A stretch of 62,995 nucleotides of DNA from Opitutia bacterium Tous-C1TDCM (GTDB lineage: Bacteria; Verrucomicrobiota; Verrucomicrobiia; Opitutales; Opitutaceae). Positions 1 to 8,102 of the stretch are shown here, in pieces; positions within the stretch are counted from its first letter, which is position 1, and each line of letters starts with the position of its first letter. Location: positions 1 through 62,995 of the forward strand of contig NEUS01000007.1 of the NCBI GenBank assembly GCA_002288455.1, in the 5' to 3' direction. Position numbers and translations under genes: made by a program. A model generated the notes under the pieces. The model saw only the letters and a list, made by a program, of their open reading frames with translations. It had not been told where the DNA came from and made no database searches.

Positions 1-1
1 A

Positions 2-154
2 CTACGAGGCGGAGCTTAACGGAAGGTCATTCAATTCCCGCCGTGCTTCGCGCCAGAAAGGGTAGTGGGCATCCAATAGATCGATGAACTTGCGGCTGTG
101 GGTGGGTACGACCACATGCGCCATTTCATGCACGATCACATATTCCAGTATCCT
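2..154 (-). pseudogene. Remnant of a YgjP/DUF45-type zinc metallopeptidase (C-terminal end only)
   Basis: About 50 residues before a TAG stop match the C-terminal end of the YgjP-like (DUF45, SprT-related) metallopeptidases: a VIVHEMAH zinc-binding motif, then THSRKF and FWREARRELN. Full-length members have about 230 residues, with a conserved N-terminal half ending in a W/F-G-S-C motif. Upstream the frame stays open to about base 283 but turns into Arg/Pro-rich sequence unlike the family, and the beta-helix gene starts divergently at 238, so there is no room for the missing half. I read it as a truncated relic; another frame holding the N-terminus was looked for and not seen. Confidence 0.6.
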
Positions 155-237
155 CGCCGCCGGCGCCGCTGACTTGGGCCGTCGTTTCGGTTGCGTCGGG
201 CCGGGTCCGTCCTTCCCATCACGGGAAATCCCGCCGC

Positions 238-918
238 ATGAAGGCTTCCGACTTTTTCCAGTTGCCCGCTTCCTTGGCCGCATTTGCGCCGCATTTTTCG
301 CCGGAGGCCGCCCCGTGGGATTGGATCAAGGCCATTGCCGGAGCCTTGGCCGCGTGCGCTGCGCCCGTGCCCGCTCGCCCGATTCCTCCCGGAGTCGATC
401 TGCAGGGCAAAGTCTGGATCGATCCGACCGCCAAGCTCCCGGCGTATGCGACGATCATCGGCCCGGCCTGGATCGGCGCGGGCTGCGACGTGCGCCCGGG
501 GGCATTCATCCGCGGCAACGTCATCGCCGGCGCCGGTTGCGTGCTCGGCAACGCCTGCGAATTCAAGAACGCGCTGCTCATGGACGGCGTGCAGGTCCCG
601 CATTTCAGCTACGTCGGCGATTCGATCCTCGGCAACCGCGCCCATCTGGGCGCCGGGGTGATTCTCTCCAACCTGCGGCTCGACCAGCAGCCGGTCACCG
701 TGCGGACCGAGAACCGTATCCACGAAACCGGGCTGCGGAAGTTCGGCGCGATTCTCGGCGACGAGGCCGAAGTCGGCTGCAACGCCGTCCTCAATCCCGG
801 TTCCGTGCTCGGGCGCCGCGCGTTGGTCGCGCCGACGTTGGCGTTCTCCGGTTATCTGCCGCCGGCCATGATCGCGCATGCCCGCCCGCAGGTGAAAACG
901 ATCCCGCGGCGCGACTGA
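238..918 (+). CDS. Left-handed beta-helix (hexapeptide repeat) protein, sugar-nucleotide transferase-like
   Basis: 226 residues. From about residue 55 the chain shows imperfect hexapeptide repeats (LQGKVWIDPTAKL, IGPAWIGAGCDVRPGAFIRGNVIAGAGCVLG) typical of the left-handed beta-helix fold in GlmU C-terminal domains and related acyltransferases. No nucleotidyltransferase (GlmU N-terminal) domain is present, so although relatives are often labelled UDP-GlcNAc pyrophosphorylase, an N- or O-acyltransferase or a non-catalytic helix is as likely. The start is the ATG at 238; no Shine-Dalgarno sequence precedes it. It is followed after 97 bases by trpS on the same strand. Substrate unknown. Confidence 0.75.
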   Translation: MKASDFFQLPASLAAFAPHFSPEAAPWDWIKAIAGALAACAAPVPARPIPPGVDLQGKVWIDPTAKLPAYATIIGPAWIGAGCDVRPGAFIRGNVIAGAGCVLGNACEFKNALLMDGVQVPHFSYVGDSILGNRAHLGAGVILSNLRLDQQPVTVRTENRIHETGLRKFGAILGDEAEVGCNAVLNPGSVLGRRALVAPTLAFSGYLPPAMIAHARPQVKTIPRRD

Positions 919-1015
919 GAAAACGCTTGCCGGGGTCCGCCTTCCGGGCGTCCTCTCGCCCTTTGCGCACCCGCGCGCCGTCCGTTTTTTCCCGCTCCTC
1001 CCTTCCTTCCGCGCC

Positions 1016-1981
1016 ATGCGCACCCTCACTGGTATCCAACCTTCCGGCACGCTCCACATCGGCAATTTCTTCGGCGCCATGCGGCCCGCGATCGAGGCTC
1101 AGGCCCGCGGCCAGTGCTTCTACTTCATCGCGGACTACCATTCGATGACGTCGCTCTTCGATCCCGCCGAGCGCCGCCGCAACACTCTCGGTGTCGCCCT
1201 CGATTGGCTCGCCTGCGGCCTCGACCCGAAACACAGCGTGTTCTGGCGCCAGAGCGACGTTCCCGAAGTCGCGGAGCTGATGTGGCTGCTCGGCACGCTC
1301 ACGCCGATGGGCCTGCTCGAACGCGCGCACAGCTACAAAGACAAGACGGCCAAGGGCATCTCGCCCAACTTCGGGCTCTTCGCCTATCCCGTGCTGATGG
1401 CGGCGGATATTTTGCTTTATGATACGCAACGGGTGCCGGTCGGCCGCGACCAGAAGCAGCACCTCGAGATGACCCGCGACATCGCGATCAAGTTCAACCA
1501 GACCTACGGCGAAACTTTCGTCGTGCCGGAATCCGAGATCCGCGAGGACATCGCCGTCATCCCCGGCCTCGACGGCCAGAAGATGAGCAAGAGCTACGGC
1601 AACACGATCGACATCTTCGGCGAGGAAAAGGCCGTGCGGAAAAAGATCATGGGCATCGTGATGGATTCGCGCACCCCGGCGGAGCCGAAGCCCGACGCCG
1701 AAAAAAACCTCGCGATCCAGCTGCTCAAACTTTTCGCGCCGGCCGACGTCGCCGCCGACTTCGAGAATCGCCTCCGCGCCGGCGGACTCGGCTACGGCGA
1801 CCTGAAGAAGGCGTTGTTCGAGCACTACTGGAATTACTTCGCCGCGGCCCGTGCCCGTCGCGCCGAACTCGCCGCGAATCTCGACCACGTGGACGCCGTG
1901 CTCAAAGACGGCGCCCAACGGGCCCGCACCGTGGCGCATGAGGTGATCGGCCGCGCCCGCCGCGCCAGCGGTCTGGGCTGA
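1016..1981 (+). CDS. trpS: Tryptophanyl-tRNA synthetase
   Basis: 321 residues, usual for the compact bacterial class Ic enzyme that charges tRNA-Trp with tryptophan using ATP. The HIGH-type motif is LHIGN at residues 13-17 and the KMSKS loop is at about 189-193; GIQPSGTLHIGN at the N-terminus is a family signature. The start ATG is preceded by a strongly pyrimidine-rich stretch (CTCCTCCCTTCCTTCC) instead of a ribosome binding site. The gene converges on plsC, with a heptamer repeat in the 100-base gap. Confidence 0.97.
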   Translation: MRTLTGIQPSGTLHIGNFFGAMRPAIEAQARGQCFYFIADYHSMTSLFDPAERRRNTLGVALDWLACGLDPKHSVFWRQSDVPEVAELMWLLGTLTPMGLLERAHSYKDKTAKGISPNFGLFAYPVLMAADILLYDTQRVPVGRDQKQHLEMTRDIAIKFNQTYGETFVVPESEIREDIAVIPGLDGQKMSKSYGNTIDIFGEEKAVRKKIMGIVMDSRTPAEPKPDAEKNLAIQLLKLFAPADVAADFENRLRAGGLGYGDLKKALFEHYWNYFAAARARRAELAANLDHVDAVLKDGAQRARTVAHEVIGRARRASGLG

Positions 1982-2043
1982 GAGGGGCGGTCGGCTCGCT
2001 GACGCGATTCGTCCGCCTGCGGCTTGCCCGGTGGCCGCTCGCT

Positions 2044-2078
2044 CGACTCTCAACTCTCAGCACTCAACTTCGGACTCC
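2044..2078. repeat. Degenerate 7-base tandem repeat between trpS and plsC
   Basis: Five consecutive units in strict 7-base phase: CGACTCT, CAACTCT, CAGCACT, CAACTTC, GGACTCC. It lies between two convergent genes. The same type of unit (CAACTCT and its complement AGAGTTG) recurs near 29.7, 45.9, 52.7 and 62.8 kb. Confidence 0.7.
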
Positions 2079-2081
2079 GTC

Positions 2082-2741
2082 TCAGATCACGGTTTCGCGC
2101 GGCGGCTGCAGGGCGGCGATCGTCCGCATGATGCGTTCGCTCGCGACCTGCGCGCGTTCCTTGCCGGCGGCCGGGTCGTCGTAAACCGCCGGCGGAATCG
2201 GCGCGCCGAAGACAATCGTCACCGGTGTGCCGAGCCGCAGGCTCCGGCCTTTGCCCAAGGCTTCGAAGGAACCGAAGATCCGTACCGGCACCACGGGGAC
2301 CCGGGTCTTGATCGCGATGAAGCCGACGCCCGGCTTCGCCGCCTGGAGATTGCCGTCGGGCGTGCGCGTGCCTTCGGGAAACAGAATCAGCCCGCGCTCT
2401 TCCTTCAGCGCGCGCAGCACGCGTTTGATGGCGCTGACGTCCTGCCCGCCGTCGCGGTCGACGGGGATGGTGCCGACGGTGTCGAGCCACCAGGAGGAAA
2501 AGCCGCCTTTCCAAAGTGTCTTGCGGGCGAAGTAGGCGATCTGGCGCGAGATCTGGCAGCCGATCATCGGCGGGTCGATGAAGCTGGCGTGGTTGGCGGC
2601 GACGAGGAAACCGCCGCTTCTGGGCAGGTTGTCCAGCCCGACGACCGCGCCGCGGAAAAACATATCGAACGTCACGCGCAGCAGGTAGTGGCAAACGCCA
2701 TACACCGGCTGCATTTCGTCCTGCGGGAAAGCGCGGCTCAT
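2082..2741 (-). CDS. plsC: 1-acyl-sn-glycerol-3-phosphate acyltransferase
   Basis: 219 residues. It acylates lysophosphatidic acid to phosphatidic acid at the membrane, the second acylation in phospholipid synthesis. The PlsC/AGPAT motifs are clear: NHASFID (catalytic NHx4D) at residues 50-56 and FPEGTR at 121-126. The start is the ATG at 2741, whose first bases overlap the TGA of cmk (ATGA), so translation is probably coupled. It is the last gene of the minus-strand aroA-cmk-plsC operon. Confidence 0.93.
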   Translation of the reverse strand: MSRAFPQDEMQPVYGVCHYLLRVTFDMFFRGAVVGLDNLPRSGGFLVAANHASFIDPPMIGCQISRQIAYFARKTLWKGGFSSWWLDTVGTIPVDRDGGQDVSAIKRVLRALKEERGLILFPEGTRTPDGNLQAAKPGVGFIAIKTRVPVVPVRIFGSFEALGKGRSLRLGTPVTIVFGAPIPPAVYDDPAAGKERAQVASERIMRTIAALQPPRETVI

Positions 2742-3412
2742 AGCGGGCCCAGCCGGGCGGCGATGGGGGCGGCGATCAGTTCGACGACTTCGGCCAGCGT
2801 CAGGTGCGTCGAATCGATCGACACGGCGCCGTCCGGACAGGCGAGGGGAGCGGTCTTGCGCGAGGAGTCGAGGCGATCGCGTTCGCGGATTGAATCCTGG
2901 CCGCCTTCGCTGGCGCGCCGCCGCGCGCGTTCCTCGGGATCGGCGTGGAGGAAAAAGCGGAAATCGGCATTCGGGAAAATCACGGAGCCGATGTCGCGGC
3001 CTTCCATCACGACGCCGCGGAAACCGCGGGTCCGCGCCACGTCGGCCTGGCCGCGTTGGTAGGCGAGCAGGGCGTTGCGCACCTCGGGAATGGCGGCGAA
3101 GTGGGAGACGTTGTCGTTGACCTGCTTGGTCCGGATCTCCGCGTCCGGCACGACCCGTCCGCCGATTTCCATCTGGGCGGACCGGCCCGCGACGCGGGTG
3201 CCCAGCGCGAGGTGCTTCACCGCGGTCTGGACGCCGGCGAGATCCGCCGCAGGCACCCCGATGCGCAGCAGTTCCGCGGTGATCGCGCGGTAGAAAGATC
3301 CGGTGTCGACGTGCAGCAGATGGAAACGGTCGCTCAGCGTGCGGGACGACGAGGACTTGCCCGAGGCGGCGCCGCCGTCGATGGCGACAATGATGAAGGC
3401 GGCGTCCGTCAT
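2738..3412 (-). CDS. cmk: Cytidylate kinase
   Basis: 224 residues, the normal length. It phosphorylates CMP and dCMP with ATP. The P-loop GGAASGKS is at residues 13-20, and GRDIGSVIFPNA (residues about 136-147) matches the Cmk signature (GRDIGTVVFPDA). It overlaps aroA by 4 bases upstream and plsC by 4 bases downstream, each as ATGA. In many bacteria cmk is followed by rpsA; here rpsA lies about 50 kb away and plsC takes its place. Confidence 0.96.
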   Translation of the reverse strand: MTDAAFIIVAIDGGAASGKSSSSRTLSDRFHLLHVDTGSFYRAITAELLRIGVPAADLAGVQTAVKHLALGTRVAGRSAQMEIGGRVVPDAEIRTKQVNDNVSHFAAIPEVRNALLAYQRGQADVARTRGFRGVVMEGRDIGSVIFPNADFRFFLHADPEERARRRASEGGQDSIRERDRLDSSRKTAPLACPDGAVSIDSTHLTLAEVVELIAAPIAARLGPL

Positions 3413-4731
3413 GGCGCCGAGGATTTTTGCCGCACCTGCTCCAGCAACTCAAAAAAGTGCGGAAACGTCTTCGCGCAGCAGGCCGGGTTGCGGATCGAGA
3501 GCCAGGACCGGCCGTCGCCGTGCAGGTCGTGGCAGCCGAGAATGCCGAAGCTCATCGCGAAACGGTGGTCGCCGTAGGTCTCAATTGTCTCGCCGGCGCG
3601 CAGCGGCCTCGGGTTGATCGTCAGCGCGTCCTCGGTTTCGACGACGTCCTGCCCGAGCCGGCGCAGCTCGTTCGCCATGCCCGCCACGCGGTCGGTTTCC
3701 TGCTTCCGCGTATGGGCGATGCCGGAGATATGCGTCGGTCCGGCGAGCAGCGGCGCGATCGCCGCGAGCGTGAGGAACGTATCCGAGAACCCGCTGAAGT
3801 CGCGCGTCACACCGTGGCGGGGAGCACCGGCCTGGTAGTGATAGCCCGCGGTGTCGCTCTGGAGTCCGACGTCGCGGAGCACGTCGAGAAACTCGGCGTC
3901 GCCCTGGAGTTCGGTGTGGAGTTGCGGCAACGCGAGTGTTCCGCCCGTGACCAGGGGCAGCGCGAGGAAGTAGGAGGCGGCGGTGGCGTCGGGCTCCATC
4001 GGATACGAAGGGCCCTCGGCGCGGTAGGGCACGCCGGCCGCGACCGCGAAGGTGTCCGCGCCTTCCGTGGTGATCCCGGGTTGGCCGAAACGCTCCATCA
4101 GCCGCGTCGTCATCTTGACGAAGGGCCAGCGCACCGGCCCCACCAGCCGCACGCGCACCGGCGCCGTCGCGAGCGGCGCCACCATCAGCAACGCGGAAAG
4201 CAACTGGCTGCTCTCGTGCGCGTCGATCGCGACCTCGCCGCCGCGCAGGCCGCGGGCGTGGATCTCGAGCGGGAAAAAGCCTTCTTCGCCCGGGCAGCGG
4301 ATGTCCGCGCCCAAGGTCCGCAGCGCCTCGATCAGCGGCCGCATCGGGCGTTTGCGCATCTGCGGCACGCCGTCGATCCGATAGATGCCCGCCGGCGCGG
4401 CGGCGCAGAGCGCGGTGAGAAAACGGGCCGCCGTGCCGGCCAGGCCGACGAAGAGTTCGGCGGCCGGGGCGCGGAAGGCGTCGGCCTGGCCCGAGACGGT
4501 GACGCGGTGCGCGTCCGGTTCCGCGGTCACGGTGAAACCGAGTCGGCGCAGCGCCTCCGCCATCAGGTGCGTGTCCTCGCTGAACAGCGCCCCCGTCAGG
4601 GTCAGCGGCCGGTCGCAGAGGGCCGCGAGCAGGAGGGCGCGGTTGGTCAGGCTCTTGGAGCCGGGGACATCGACGCTGCCGCGGAGCGGGGAGGTGAAAG
4701 GCGGGATCGGCAAAATGTCGGGCAAGGACAT
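3409..4731 (-). CDS. aroA: 3-phosphoshikimate 1-carboxyvinyltransferase (EPSP synthase)
   Basis: 440 residues. It transfers enolpyruvate from PEP to shikimate-3-phosphate in the shikimate pathway. The N-terminal PGSKSLTNRALLLAAL signature and the central TAARFLTAL region, which corresponds to the family's GNAGTAMRPL-type loop, are present, with RKQETDRVAGMANELRRLG near the C-terminus. The frame stays open for 50 further codons upstream, but that part is Arg/Gly-rich and unlike the family; the ATG at 4731 puts the signature at the usual distance. It is first in the aroA-cmk-plsC operon and overlaps cmk by 4 bases. Divergent from the topoisomerase gene. Confidence 0.96.
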   Translation of the reverse strand: MSLPDILPIPPFTSPLRGSVDVPGSKSLTNRALLLAALCDRPLTLTGALFSEDTHLMAEALRRLGFTVTAEPDAHRVTVSGQADAFRAPAAELFVGLAGTAARFLTALCAAAPAGIYRIDGVPQMRKRPMRPLIEALRTLGADIRCPGEEGFFPLEIHARGLRGGEVAIDAHESSQLLSALLMVAPLATAPVRVRLVGPVRWPFVKMTTRLMERFGQPGITTEGADTFAVAAGVPYRAEGPSYPMEPDATAASYFLALPLVTGGTLALPQLHTELQGDAEFLDVLRDVGLQSDTAGYHYQAGAPRHGVTRDFSGFSDTFLTLAAIAPLLAGPTHISGIAHTRKQETDRVAGMANELRRLGQDVVETEDALTINPRPLRAGETIETYGDHRFAMSFGILGCHDLHGDGRSWLSIRNPACCAKTFPHFFELLEQVRQKSSAP

Positions 4732-4873
4732 GAAACGGCCAGCGTCGCCGACCGGCCCGGCCTCGCCAAGGAGTTTCTCGCGGCGCGGGGGGCTGCAGCC
4801 GCAACGCGTCCCTTGACGCGCGCCGTCCGCGCGTGGCAGCGTCCCGGTTTTCCGAACTCCACCTGCTGCGCGC

Positions 4874-7045
4874 ATGGCCAAGAAGCAAAGTCCGAAACCG
4901 ACCGATCAGACCGAATTGCCGCTGGGCGGCGAAGTGCCTGTCGCCCCGAAGGCACCGGCGGTCCCGGCGCCGCCGCCCGCCGCCGAACCGTTGCCGCCGG
5001 CGGACGCCGCCGCGCCGTTGCCCGCCGCCGAGGTTCCGCCGCCCGCCCCGCCGGTGCGCCGCGGCGGCGACAATGTGCAATCCGAGGACTCGCCGCTCGC
5101 GGTGAGCTACCGGAATTGGTTTCTTGAATACGCCAGCTACGTGATCCTCGACCGCGCCGTGCCGCATCTCGAGGACGGGCTGAAGCCGGTGCAGCGCCGG
5201 ATTCTGCATACGCTGTGGGACATGGACGACGGCCGTTTCCACAAGGTCGCCAACGTCGTCGGCCGCACGATGTCGCTCCACCCGCACGGCGACGCCTCCA
5301 TCGGCGCGGCACTCGTGGGCATCGGCCAGCGCGCGTTCCTGATCGAGCCGCAGGGCAATTTCGGCAACACGCTCACGGGCGACGAGGCGGCGGCGCCGCG
5401 CTATATCGAGGCGCGGCTCACGCCGTTTGCGCGCGACGTGCTTTTCAACCCGAAGACCACGACGTGGCAGCTGAGCTACGACGGCCGCCAGCGGGAACCG
5501 GTCACGCTGCCGGCCAAGTTTCCCGTCGTGCTGCTCGACGGCGCCGAAGGCATCGCGGTCGGTCTCGCGACCAAGATCCTGCCGCATAATTTCAACGATC
5601 TCTGCCGTGCCGCGATCAACCATCTCCAGGGGAAAAATTTCCGGATCTATCCGGATTTCCCGACGGGCGGCATCGCCGATTTCTCCGAATACAACGACGG
5701 CGAGCGCGGCGGCAAAGTGAAGATCCGCGCCCGGATCGAGACGCGTTCCAAGTACCTGCTCGCGATCACGGAACTGCCCTTCGGCACGACGACCGAGTCG
5801 TTGATCGAGTCGATCCTTTCCGCCAACGCCAAGGGCAAGATCAAGGTCCGCCACGTCGACGACAACACCGCCGACCAGGTCGAGATTCTCGTCCACCTGC
5901 CGCAGGGCGCGGACGCGGAGCAGGTCACGCAGCAGCTCTACGTTTTCACGTCGTGCCAGCTGAACATTTCGCCGGCGGCCTGCGTGATCGTGAACGATCC
6001 CGCGACCCGGCAGGACAAACCGGAATTCCTCGGCGTCCGCGAAATCCTGAAGCGCGCCGTCGACCGCACCAAGGCGTTGCTGAAACAGGAACTCGAAATC
6101 AAACTCGGCGAGCTCGAGCAGCAGTGGCATTGGGATTCCCTCGAGCGGATTTTCATCGAGGAACGCATCTACCGCCGGATCGAGAAGTCGAAGACCTGGG
6201 AAAGCGTGCTGGCGGAAATCCGCGAGGGCCTGAAGCCGTTCGTGAAGAACCTGCGGCGCGAAGTGACCGACGAGGACATCGCGCGGCTGACGGAAATCCG
6301 GATCAAGCGCATCTCCGCTTTCAACCGGTTCCAGGCGGACGAGGCGCTCAAGAAGATCGAGGAGGGGATCAAGGAAACGAAGGCGAACCTGAAGAACCTC
6401 ACCGCCTACGCGATCGCCTGGTTCGAAATGCTGCAGGACAAATACGGCAAGGGCCACAAACGCCGCACGCAGTACGACGAGATCCAGCAGATCAACGCCG
6501 CGGAAGTCGTTTCCTCCAACCAGCGACTGTATGTGAACCGCGAGGACGGCTTCATCGGCCTGAATTGGCGGCAGCACGAATTCGTGCAGGAGTGCTCGGT
6601 GCTGGACAGCGCGCTCTGCGTGATGCGCGACGGTTCGCTGAAAGTGACCAAGGTGGCCGACAAGGTCTTCATGGGCCGTGATATCATCCACTGCGCGGTG
6701 TGGCCGGCCGACGGCGACCCGAACTTCTACACGATGATCTACCAGGACAAGGAGACCGGGAAGGCGTTTGCCAAACGTTTCCAGATCGGCGGCCTGTCGC
6801 GCGACAAACTCTATCCGCTGGTGAAGAGCGAAGGTTCGCGGATCGTGTACTTCGAAGTCAGCAAATCGGAAAAGGAGATGCCGAAGAAGCTCAACGTCTT
6901 CATCGACGGGCGGAGCGGGGCGCGGGTGCGGGAATTCGAATTCGACCTGACGACCGTGCCGGTCAGCAACCGCAACGCGAAGGGCATCACCGTGAGCAAG
7001 TGGCCGGTGAAAGACGCGAAGCGTGCGGACCTCGCGCTTGGCTGA
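4874..7045 (+). CDS. parC: DNA topoisomerase IV subunit A (GyrA/ParC family)
   Basis: 723 residues, shorter than most GyrA. Residues 1-65 are a Pro/Ala/Lys-rich tail. The breakage-reunion domain begins near 70 (SYRNWFLEYASYVILDRAVPHLEDGLKPVQRRIL). The catalytic tyrosine is Y177 in AAPRYIEARLT. The chain ends soon after a short beta-pinwheel-like C-terminal region without a clear GyrA box, which favours topoisomerase IV over gyrase. The ParE partner is not in this window. The long coiled-coil stretch at about 400-510 fits the family. Upstream of the ATG, TTGACG at 4813 could be a -35 element. A strong GC hairpin follows the stop. Confidence 0.92.
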   Translation: MAKKQSPKPTDQTELPLGGEVPVAPKAPAVPAPPPAAEPLPPADAAAPLPAAEVPPPAPPVRRGGDNVQSEDSPLAVSYRNWFLEYASYVILDRAVPHLEDGLKPVQRRILHTLWDMDDGRFHKVANVVGRTMSLHPHGDASIGAALVGIGQRAFLIEPQGNFGNTLTGDEAAAPRYIEARLTPFARDVLFNPKTTTWQLSYDGRQREPVTLPAKFPVVLLDGAEGIAVGLATKILPHNFNDLCRAAINHLQGKNFRIYPDFPTGGIADFSEYNDGERGGKVKIRARIETRSKYLLAITELPFGTTTESLIESILSANAKGKIKVRHVDDNTADQVEILVHLPQGADAEQVTQQLYVFTSCQLNISPAACVIVNDPATRQDKPEFLGVREILKRAVDRTKALLKQELEIKLGELEQQWHWDSLERIFIEERIYRRIEKSKTWESVLAEIREGLKPFVKNLRREVTDEDIARLTEIRIKRISAFNRFQADEALKKIEEGIKETKANLKNLTAYAIAWFEMLQDKYGKGHKRRTQYDEIQQINAAEVVSSNQRLYVNREDGFIGLNWRQHEFVQECSVLDSALCVMRDGSLKVTKVADKVFMGRDIIHCAVWPADGDPNFYTMIYQDKETGKAFAKRFQIGGLSRDKLYPLVKSEGSRIVYFEVSKSEKEMPKKLNVFIDGRSGARVREFEFDLTTVPVSNRNAKGITVSKWPVKDAKRADLALG

Positions 7046-7052
7046 GGCGGGC

Positions 7053-7078
7053 CGGCCGCGCGCCGCGACGCGCGGCCG
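7053..7078 (+). terminator. Strong GC hairpin after parC, no U tract
   Basis: CGGCCGCGCG and CGCGCGGCCG form a perfect 10-bp stem with a 6-base loop just after the parC stop. There is no downstream T run, so it could stabilise the mRNA end or assist factor-dependent termination rather than act alone. Confidence 0.35.
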
Positions 7079-7087
7079 AAACGACGC

Positions 7088-7117
7088 TTGACGCTGGGCG
7101 CGAAACCCGGACTTTAG
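7088..7117 (+). promoter_or_regulatory. Possible promoter of tRNA-Glu
   Basis: TTGACG at 7088-7093 resembles a -35 element. About 18 bases on, the AT-rich CTTTAG lies 14 bases before the first tRNA base. The -35 is good and the -10 is poor, so this is a weak call. Confidence 0.3.
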
Positions 7118-7130
7118 GCCCTTCGGTTTT

Positions 7131-7205
7131 GCCCTCATCGTCTATCGGTTAGGACAGGAGATTCTCAATCTTCAAAGCGGGGTTCGATTCCCCGTGGGGG
7201 CACCA
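7131..7205 (+). tRNA. tRNA-Glu, anticodon CTC
   Basis: A full cloverleaf folds. Acceptor GCCCTCA pairs with TGGGGGC, the D arm contains GGTTAGGAC, the anticodon stem GGAGA/TCTTC encloses TTCTCAA (anticodon CTC, reads GAG), and the T arm is CGGGG-TTCGATT-CCCCG. The 3' CCA is encoded at 7203-7205. The region downstream contains gene debris, and tRNA 3' ends are common integration sites. Confidence 0.96.
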
Positions 7206-7239
7206 CTCTCAGAGGTAACTGCGGGAAACGGGACGGAAC

Positions 7240-7276
7240 GGGGACAGATCCCTTCCCGAGTTGCGAAAAAGTGTCC
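7240..7276. repeat. Imperfect inverted repeat, REP-like
   Basis: GGGGACA at 7240-7246 faces TGTCC at 7272-7276 across a 25-base spacer containing GCGAAAAAG. The motif GGGGACAGATC is, from memory, common in REP-type palindromes of other bacteria. The stretch 7206-7559 has no convincing gene, and its GC content looks lower than that of its neighbours. Confidence 0.3.
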
Positions 7277-7559
7277 TGTTTGCCGTGTCTGCATCTGCTC
7301 TGCGAAAAAGCACAGCCCGGCTGCCGGAATGCAGGCCGAACGTCGCCGACGAATTGGCGCAAGCCCCCGGTTTTCCTTCTCTCGCCGGCACTGGCTGGCA
7401 CATCGAAGCCGAGATTGCGCTCGGCCTCCTGCCAAAGCCCAACGCTCTACCTACGTTTGGTGCTATGAGGATGTTTTATGGAGCAAGGGTCGCCGATCCG
7501 CCGCCGCTGTCGGCGCTCTGGCCGGCCAAGTGGGCAACCCCGGGGGCGTCGCAGCGCAG

Positions 7560-7757
7560 TTGGGCGATCGCGAGCTGCAGATTTTCCGCCCGGTGGGGCT
7601 GGCCCTGCCGCCGCTCAGCATCGCCGAGAAATTCGGTGTCAGCATCAAGATCGCCGAAGGCCACCGGAAGAACATCAAGAACCAGCTCGGCCTCGAATCC
7701 GGGGCCGCACTGACCGCCCGCGCCGCCCACTGGATCAACGATTCCGAAAGAACCTGA
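7560..7757 (+). pseudogene. Remnant of a LuxR/FixJ-type response regulator (DNA-binding domain only)
   Basis: The last 64 codons before a TGA read as a LuxR-family helix-turn-helix: GDRELQIFRPVG, then SIAEKFGVSIKIAEGHRKNIK and LGLESGAALTARAAHW. In intact members the first motif is L-x-x-R-E-x-E-V-F and the recognition helix is VSxKTVExHR; here T-V is I-A and the second helix has lost residues (LALPPLS). Upstream in frame the sequence is low-complexity and no receiver domain is found. I take it as a decayed regulator next to tRNA-Glu. Expression as a short DNA-binding protein is possible but not supported. Confidence 0.55.
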
Positions 7758-7997
7758 GGGCGTCGCGCCGGCCTCCCGCTTCCGCCGCGCGCGCGGAGTC
7801 CCCGCCAAGGCGAGGCGTTGAACGCGCCGCCGACCCCGGCAAACGCAGCCGCGGGGAAGGGCGGCGAGGTCGGGCTGGCGCGATTTTCGGCGGCGTCGTT
7901 TTGCCGGCCGACGATTGCGCAAGCGCAGCATGGGCAGAGTTTTCGCAGCGGTCGGCTCCGGCTTGCGGCCGCGCAGCCTCCGCGGAGCCCGGGGGGC
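7758..7997. other. Gene-free stretch before nusA
   Basis: GC-rich sequence without a credible coding frame on either strand. Many bacteria have rimP directly upstream of nusA; no RimP-like sequence is seen here. Confidence 0.5.
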
Positions 7998-8027
7998 TTG
8001 ACAAAATTTTCCGCGACCGGCTACTTC
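7998..8027 (+). promoter_or_regulatory. Predicted sigma-70-type promoter of the nusA operon
   Basis: A perfect TTGACA at 7998-8003 is followed, 18 bases on, by TACTTC at 8022-8027. Transcription would start near 8034 and give a leader of about 70 bases that contains the overlapping hairpins described next. Confidence 0.6.
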
Positions 8028-8044
8028 TTCCGACTCACATCAAC

Positions 8045-8064
8045 TCACTTTTCGAAAAGTGGGC
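8045..8064 (+). promoter_or_regulatory. nusA: Predicted antiterminator hairpin in the nusA leader
   Basis: CACTTTT and AAAAGTG form a near-perfect palindrome centred on TCGA at 8053-8056, extendable by CT/GG at the base. Its right arm (8056-8064) shares bases 8059-8064 with the left arm of the following terminator, so the two structures exclude each other. Confidence 0.5.
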
Positions 8065-8085
8065 CCTGCGGCCCGCTTTTTTTTT
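8059..8085 (+). terminator. nusA: Intrinsic terminator inside the nusA leader (attenuator)
   Basis: AGTGGGCC and GGCCCGCT form an 8-bp stem with a CTGC loop, followed by eight T residues. It ends 17 bases before the nusA ATG and lies downstream of the predicted promoter, with no gene between. It therefore looks like an attenuator rather than the end of an upstream gene. Because NusA itself stimulates hairpin termination, autogenous control is plausible. Confidence 0.65.
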
Positions 8086-8102
8086 CCCCATTATCCACCC
8101 AT

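Noticed and set aside
4732-4881. Longer aroA start
   Set aside because: The added 50 residues are Arg/Gly-rich and overlap the parC start region; the family begins at the ATG at 4731.
3581-7138. Very long open frame on the minus strand (over 1100 codons) across aroA and parC
   Set aside because: It is the antisense shadow of high-GC genes; the product is Arg/Asp-rich without any family pattern, and both real genes have clear motifs.
7818-8102. Upstream extension of nusA
   Set aside because: The extra 95 codons are low-complexity and would include the terminator and promoter; the ATG at 8103 gives the conserved N-terminus.
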